A DNA stretch of 64,000 nucleotides from Jackrogersella multiformis (lineage: Eukaryota; Ascomycota; Sordariomycetes; Xylariales; Hypoxylaceae), in assembly GCA_902806575.1 (NCBI GenBank), contig CADCXD010000008.1, positions 1,178,001-1,242,000 of the forward strand, in the 5' to 3' direction. How positions within the stretch are numbered: the stretch's first letter is position 1; the number at the start of each line of letters is the position of its first letter. Of this stretch, positions 58,596-64,000 are shown in pieces. The notes under the pieces were generated by a model that saw nothing but the letters and a program-made list of their open reading frames with translations, searched no databases and was not told the origin of the DNA. The position numbers and the translations under genes were made by a program.

Positions 58596-60728
58596 ATGTC
58601 CGAGGACGGCCCAAGTCATGATGATGTCGCTCCGTCTGCCACCAACAAGCGGCAACGAACTGCAGGAATGTACCGTCGGAAAAGAGCGGTAGCTGCTTGT
58701 CAACAGTGCCGTGTCAGAAAGACCAAATGCGATAATATACGACCAATCTGTGGGTTCTGTCAGAAGAACCAGGGTCAATGCATCTATCCAGATGGAGGTC
58801 CCAGTGATTACTCAGCGTTGGTGTCCCCACTGGAGGTATGATGCTGTAGGGCTGACGATGGGACGATTAGATTTGACCCTGCAAGCCTGGCTATTCTGGA
58901 TCGGATTAACCATGTTGTCAATTTGCTGGAAACTGAATCTCCTGCTGGGCTTGGAGACGCTCCTCAGGGGCGATCTCCCATCTCGTTGCCAACCCATGCC
59001 TCTTTAGATGCAGCAACAACAAACATACCACAGCCGGTATGCGAAGATGATGACATATCTCGGTTGGACGACCCGGAATTCGCCGCTGCGATGTGTAGCT
59101 GCGAAAATATCCTACAGTGGCCCGTCTTCGGAGCGGTTGCCCCTGACGTCCGCTCCTTTATTTTCGAGCTCGAGAACGGAATTGACCCCTTTAGCGACAC
59201 CCGCGGCCTAGAGGCCAGGAAACTTGGTAGGGGAGTCCAAGAGGACGACTTTATACCTCTATCCAAAAAGTTCTTGGTCTACGTCCATGTCAAGAATCCG
59301 ATTCTAGACATCGCGGACTTCAAAGCACATGTTAAGGAGGCCTCCGAGAATGGTCTTCGGTGGGATAGCCAGTCCTGTCTTGTGGTATTACATCCCGTTC
59401 CATGCTCCACGAGCTTTTACTAACCTTCAAGCTCATCGCTTGTGCTCTCGCATGCTTAGCTTCGCCGTTCCAGCGAGATGTTATGGCGAATGCAACCCCG
59501 GACTCTAGTAAGTCTCTATCTGCGACCGGTGTCGACCAAGCCACAGCTTCGTCATATTATCTTGCTGCGAAGAAACGCCTCGGACTGTTGGAGCCTTCGG
59601 TTATACAGGTGCAGTGTCTATTTCTATGCGGCGTCTTTGAAATGTATTCACTTAAGCCTTTGCGGGCGTGGTCATATTTCAACCAAGCCTCGGTAAGCTT
59701 CAAGAATTTAGTGTGGATGCGGACGCAAAGGGGTGTTGGGGACATGCTAGGAAGTCAGAGGCTTGAACAGCGACTTTATTGGTCGTGCATGAAATCCGAG
59801 TTGTAAGTAGACTATTAAGACCCCTACTTTAACTTCGCATAGGGACTAATTGTCAATTATCGCGGCGGGTTAGAGAAATCCGATCTGAAATACCACTACC
59901 ATCCAGTGGAATTTCACGCTTTGATTATCCAGATATATTCCCGAGCCCACCGTCGGAGCTTGCCACCCCTGTCGTGCAACCACAGGGCCTCGATGGATTA
60001 CCACCAGATCCCGAACCAGAAGAAGAAAGAAGCTGGTTTTATTACCTCTCTGAGATATCCTACCGCCGAATTTTAAGCCGTGCATTCATGACCTTGAGAT
60101 GCAATGGAGAGCAGGGTTGGATTAGAGATATAGAACGAACGGTAAAACAGTGTGAAGATATTGACGAACAGATAAAAGCTTGGTACGTTGTTTGTGTTCA
60201 ATTTCTTATATACCGTCAGCTTCTTAGCAAAGTACTTGGTCCGCTAACATCTGTATAAGGTGTTCACACATCCCGCCCCCTATTAATATGGATAACTGGG
60301 AAGTATCCAGTAATGAGCTTGCATATTACGTTCGCAACAGGATGCTCTCGAGCCGCGAATGGATTCGCCGGCCAGCGTTATATTACCTTGCTCATCAACC
60401 GCCGGATGACCCATACGCGGCTAGAGTTAGGCCACTGGCAGATATGTGCTTGAACTTATGCGTGGACCTTCTCCTTCAGGTAGACTTCCATCATCGTCAT
60501 CACGGCACTTGGTTTGTCTGCCGCACTGCAACATCACGCGCTTTGATACTCCTCGCAGCCGCCAGAAGCGGACATTTCTCAATGCCTCCTCGGTGGAGAG
60601 AAGCCGTGCGCATGGCCAGAAATATACTGCAGTATTGGTCAAGCGAAGCCCCCGATCTTAAACGCGCGGCTACCTTCTTGGATAATATTGCGGTAGACAC
60701 TGGCTTATCACTTATAGATGGGTTATAA
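58596..60728 (+). CDS. Zn2Cys6 transcription factor with fungal-specific domain
   Basis: Five exons (58596-58816, 58871-59384, 59432-59802, 59874-60182, 60260-60728) give 627 aa. The zinc cluster is ACQQCRVRKTKCDNIRPICGFCQKNQGQC (C-x2-C-x6-C-x6-C-x2-C-x6-C). A linker follows, then a long regulatory region with the LSEISYRRILSRA-type fungal domain and a C-terminal helical part (TATSRALILLAAARSG). The first intron is unusual. The strong-looking donor GAG|GTATGA would shift frame. A 54-nt intron from GC|GTTGGT to GATTAG, with a CTGAC branch point, keeps phase and joins DYSA to FDPASLAILDRI. The second intron is 47 nt with TACTAAC. It lies 430 bp upstream of a GH3 beta-glucosidase and may control it. 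Confidence 0.87.
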
Positions 60729-61160
60729 CCTAGTACTTACCGAAATTCCGTTCATGAAGTGCCCAGTCAATTTACATGGGACTTACCCTTTCTTCAGCTT
60801 TTGACTCACGAGATAGGATTATGAGTGACCAAATATGTTATTTTTTACTAGCTCATCCTCTAAATTAGTTGTGGAGCGATGTGGAGAAGGTTGTGATGTT
60901 AGTCTATAGTTGTAGTGTACGATTTCATAGCCGGGGAGTATCGGCCGCTCTCGGGTGTGGGAATCTTAGAGTCCCACTACGTCAATGTGTTCAAAAGCTT
61001 TGAGGAAACATTTAAGAAAGCATCTTAGTACTTTCAAAATGTGTCAATGTAAGGAATGTTTATTGTTTTATGAGTTTTGAGGAGTCTTGCATGAAGGGCC
61101 TATCTTGTGTCTACGAAGGCAACGATCTTGACTAAAGTAAGCAGCGCATCACACGCTAAG
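60729..61160. promoter_or_regulatory. Promoter region of the GH3 beta-glucosidase
   Basis: 432 bp between the regulator stop codon and the GH3 start. A CGG-type half-site context (TATCGGCCGCTCTCGG at about 60939) could suit a Zn2Cys6 dimer, but no inverted CGG pair with clear spacing can be assigned. Confidence 0.35.
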
Positions 61161-63713
61161 ATGGACGTTGAGGACATTCTCTCCAAACTCACGCTCGATG
61201 AGAAAATCGAACTTATCTCAGGTAAGGCTCCCAAACCGACGATGACCAATAGGTACTAATAGCATCAATCAGGAGCCGACTTTTGGCATACCAATGCCAT
61301 TCCACGGCTAGGCATTCCGCCGCTGCGCATGTCTGATGGGCCGAATGGCGTCCGGGGATCACGTCTCTTCAACGGTGTTCCAGCGGCGTGCACTCCTTGT
61401 GGCACTGGCCTGGCTGCGACTTGGGATGTGGATTTAATACAGAGGATCGGCCAGATGATGGGTACGGAGGCGATCGAGAAAGGTGCTTCGCTACTCCTAG
61501 GGCCAACCGTCAACATTCAGAGATCTCCGCTTGGCGGGCGCGGATTTGAGAGTTTCAGCGAAGACCCTGTCCTCTCCGGGAAAATAGCTGCGTCTATCGT
61601 TCGAGGCATTCAATCAACCGGGGTGGTTTCCGTTATGAAACACTTCGTGGGCAACGACCAGGAGGAGCAGAGGCAACGATCCGATTCCATCATCCCAGAA
61701 CGGGCATTGAGAGAAATCTACTTGCTGCCGTTCCAGATCGCCGAGAAGGAAGCAAAGCCGAAGGGCTACATGACTTCCTACAACAGGATAAATGGAACAC
61801 ACGTAAGTGAAAACCCTCGAATCCTACAAGGAATCTTGCGGGATGAATGGGGCTTCGACGGCGTCATCGTGAGCGATTGGTACGGAACGTACTCGGTCGC
61901 GGAGCCAATTATTGCCGGCCTTGACATTGACATGCCGGGACCGACGCGCTGGCGAGGAGGACTTGCGAAGCTTTCCATCAGTTCAGGCAAGATACCAAAG
62001 CACATATTGGACCAGCGTGTGCGTATGGTCCTCAAGACAATTGATCAAGTAACGCCACTCAAGCTTTGGGAGAACGTGACGGAGGGGACAATTGATACGC
62101 CAGAGACTAGCCAGAAGCTGCTGGAAGTAGCGTCGTCATCTATAGTCCTTCTAAAGAACGAAAGAAACATGCTTCCCCTGGATAAAGGGAAGACTACTGC
62201 GGTTATCGGACCAAACGCCAAATTCGCCGCTTACAGTGGTGGTGGCTCTGCGTCCTTGAGGCCCTACTACGTCGTTACGCCCTTCGATGGAATTAAGGCT
62301 CATATCAAATCTTTTGAATACGCGATGGGAGTAACGGCATACAAGAAGCTACCGATGCTTACTTCCATTACCAAAGCCCCTGACGGTTCACCCGGTATGG
62401 AGATGCGCATATACCAGGAGCACCATTCGGTGAAGAACCGGATTCCGGTTGAGAAATTCAACATCGATAACTCGAACTGCTTCCTCAGCGACTACAAGAA
62501 TCCGGGGATCCCTTCAAACCTATTCTACATCGAAGTAGAGGGTACTATCACACCAGACACCGACGCAGAATTCCTCTTCTCTCTGACAGTGAACGGTAGC
62601 GGCCGCCTCTACATAGACGGCGAAGAGGTCGTGGACAACGAAACGACTCAAAGACCGGGCGACTCATTCTTCGGCGCAGGTACAGCTGAGGAAGTTGGTA
62701 GCAAACGTCTTGTCCGGGGCCAGAAGCATACCGTGCTTGTGCAATTCGGTACCGCACCCACCTCCAAGATTGCTAAAGGGGGCGCTACTCAAATGGGTGT
62801 TGGCGGATTGCAAATCGGCGGATGCGCCAAAACAGATCCTGCAGCACTTCTGGAAGAAGCTATCGCGGTTGCGAAAAGCGTCGATCAAGTGATCCTTTGC
62901 GTCGGCTTGAATTCCGAATGGGAGTCCGAAGGCTGGGATCGAGCAAATATGGACCTCCCACCCGGATCTGATGCGCTCATCGAGGTGATCACGGCCGCCA
63001 ATCCGAATGTCGTCGTTGTCAACCAGTCGGGAACCCCGGTCACGATGCCCTGGGCGGACAAGGTCCCGGCTGTCGTGCAGGCATGGTACGGCGGCAACGA
63101 GACGGGAAATGCGATCGCGGATGTCCTGTTTGGCGTGACGAATCCGAGCGGGAAACTACCGCTTAGCTGGCCCGTCAGACTGGAGGATAATCCTGCGTTC
63201 ATCAACACGAGAATTGATGGCGGGAAGGTGTTGTACGGAGAAGGCGTCCATGTCGGATACAGGTGGTATGAGAAAATCAAACGAGATCCTCTATTTGCGT
63301 TTGGCCACGGGCTTTCGTATACGCAGTTTAAACTGGACAACCTGGTCATCAGCGACACCCCTGAAGACCAGACGGATGCGGCTACAATAACGGTATCTGT
63401 GAGTGTGACGAACACTGGTCCTCGGGACGGTTCCGAAGTTGTCCAAGTTTACGTCGCACATCAGACCACGACGGTACAGCATCCATTGAAGGAGCTAAAG
63501 GGATTTACGAAAGTGTATTTACCAGAGGGCTCGACGAAGACGGTCCAAGTACAGTTGGATAAGAAGTATGCTTGCAGCTTCTGGGATGAGGTCGTGGGTT
63601 CATGGGTCATGGAGCAAGGGACTTATCACATATTGGCCGGAGATAGCAGTCAGAATGCATCGCTGCACGGGAAGTTTGAAGTACGGCAGACATGTTACTG
63701 GAACGGTTTATGA
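61161..63713 (+). CDS. GH3 beta-glucosidase with PA14 insert, intracellular
   Basis: Two exons (61161-61221, 61273-63713) give 833 aa. The short first exon (DVEDILSKLTLDEKIELIS) splices to GADFWHTNAIPRLGIPPLRMSDGP, the GH3 N-terminus. The TIM-barrel domain has RGFESFSEDP, MKHFVGNDQE and the nucleophile loop GVIVSDWYGT (about D222). A PA14 domain interrupts the second domain at about residues 394-545. The acid/base region WESEGWDRANMDLP (about E573) and the C-terminal fibronectin III-like domain complete the fold. No signal peptide, matching the cytosolic class typified by Kluyveromyces BglI. It hydrolyses terminal beta-glucosyl residues of imported cellobiose or aryl-glucosides. It is the last gene of the MFS-regulator-GH3 row. 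Confidence 0.95.
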
Positions 63714-63912
63714 GATGTACTCCAAAGGGTTAAGGATAGATAATGGATGATAAAGGGGAACTAAGACCCCTTTTATATATAAACACCTAGGTACCTACAT
63801 CTCTATGCGGTTAGGAGGGTAGGATAGAAGATATGAAGTTCATGCGAATGCTACTTTAATAATCAATTATATACAAAAACAACTTCGAAAAATACAGAAA
63901 CTAACACCAGGT

Positions 63913-64000
63913 TTAGTCGAGAATCGCAATCCCTTGAGCGTTTTTCCCAGCCATCGCGCCCAGGTTAAATCTCTGGATACTCTTCGACTCGCCCTGGCCA
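63913..64000 (-). CDS. C-terminal end of a gene entering from the right edge
   Basis: A minus-strand frame is open from the window edge to TAA at 63915-63913 and encodes about 28 residues with natural composition (GESKSIQRFNLGAMAGKNAQ, then GIAILD at the end). An AT-rich 3' flank lies downstream of the stop, as expected for convergent genes with the GH3 enzyme. The family cannot be recognised from so short a tail, and a chance frame of this length is possible. Confidence 0.35.
   Translation of the reverse strand, partial: GQGESKSIQRFNLGAMAGKNAQGIAILD

Overview
This window is nuclear DNA from a filamentous ascomycete (Pezizomycotina, probably a Sordariomycete). Nearly every gene is split by short GT..AG introns of about 47-130 nt, and genes lie on both strands with no operons. 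The content is typical of this group: a DASH kinetochore subunit, Zn2Cys6 regulators, several GMC oxidoreductases, a cytochrome P450, a fungal rhodopsin-like membrane protein and MFS permeases. Intergenic DNA carries many copies of the palindrome TACCTAGGTA. I assigned no genus. Exon boundaries were deduced by eye from open frames, splice consensus and reading phase. All multi-exon models except the fragment at 9.8-10.4 kb sum to whole codons.

Layout. 0-8.1 kb: a Q-rich TAF12-like protein cut by the left edge, a conserved unknown protein, the DASH subunit Spc34, and a DsbA/FrnE-like thiol oxidoreductase. 8.1-12.7 kb: a tRNA-Leu-like fragment with a hairpin, a damaged or unresolved gene, three decayed copies of one repeat, and an intact tRNA-Val(AAC). 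13.5-21.9 kb: a secreted cellobiose-dehydrogenase-like GMC flavoprotein, an alcohol-oxidase-type GMC flavoprotein and a monocarboxylate-type MFS permease, all on the minus strand. 22-28.5 kb: a pseudogene fragment, a secretory-pathway single-pass membrane protein, and a rhodopsin-domain membrane protein. 30.7-37.4 kb: housekeeping genes, namely a CBS/PB1 protein with a C-terminal anchor, mitochondrial ribosomal protein uS2m, and an Spt10-like GNAT protein with an integrase-type HHCC zinc finger. 38.6-40.7 kb: a seven-exon P450 followed by a 4.5 kb gene-poor gap. 45.2-47.1 kb: chaperonin subunit CCT7.

48.1-54.2 kb looks like a catabolic module. Gentisate 1,2-dioxygenase and a fumarylacetoacetase-family (fumarylpyruvate) hydrolase are divergent across a 440-bp shared promoter. 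A Zn2Cys6 regulator and a GFA/CENP-V zinc protein follow. 55.4-63.7 kb holds three plus-strand genes: a sugar-porter MFS permease, a second Zn2Cys6 regulator, and an intracellular GH3 beta-glucosidase with a PA14 insert. They are consistent with uptake, sensing and cleavage of a beta-glucoside. A short minus-strand coding tail enters from the right edge.

I saw no CRISPR array, virus-like gene or intact transposon. The most interesting signals are the two putative metabolic modules, the palindrome family, the three-copy repeat with an inverted pair, and the decayed reading frame near 22.8 kb.
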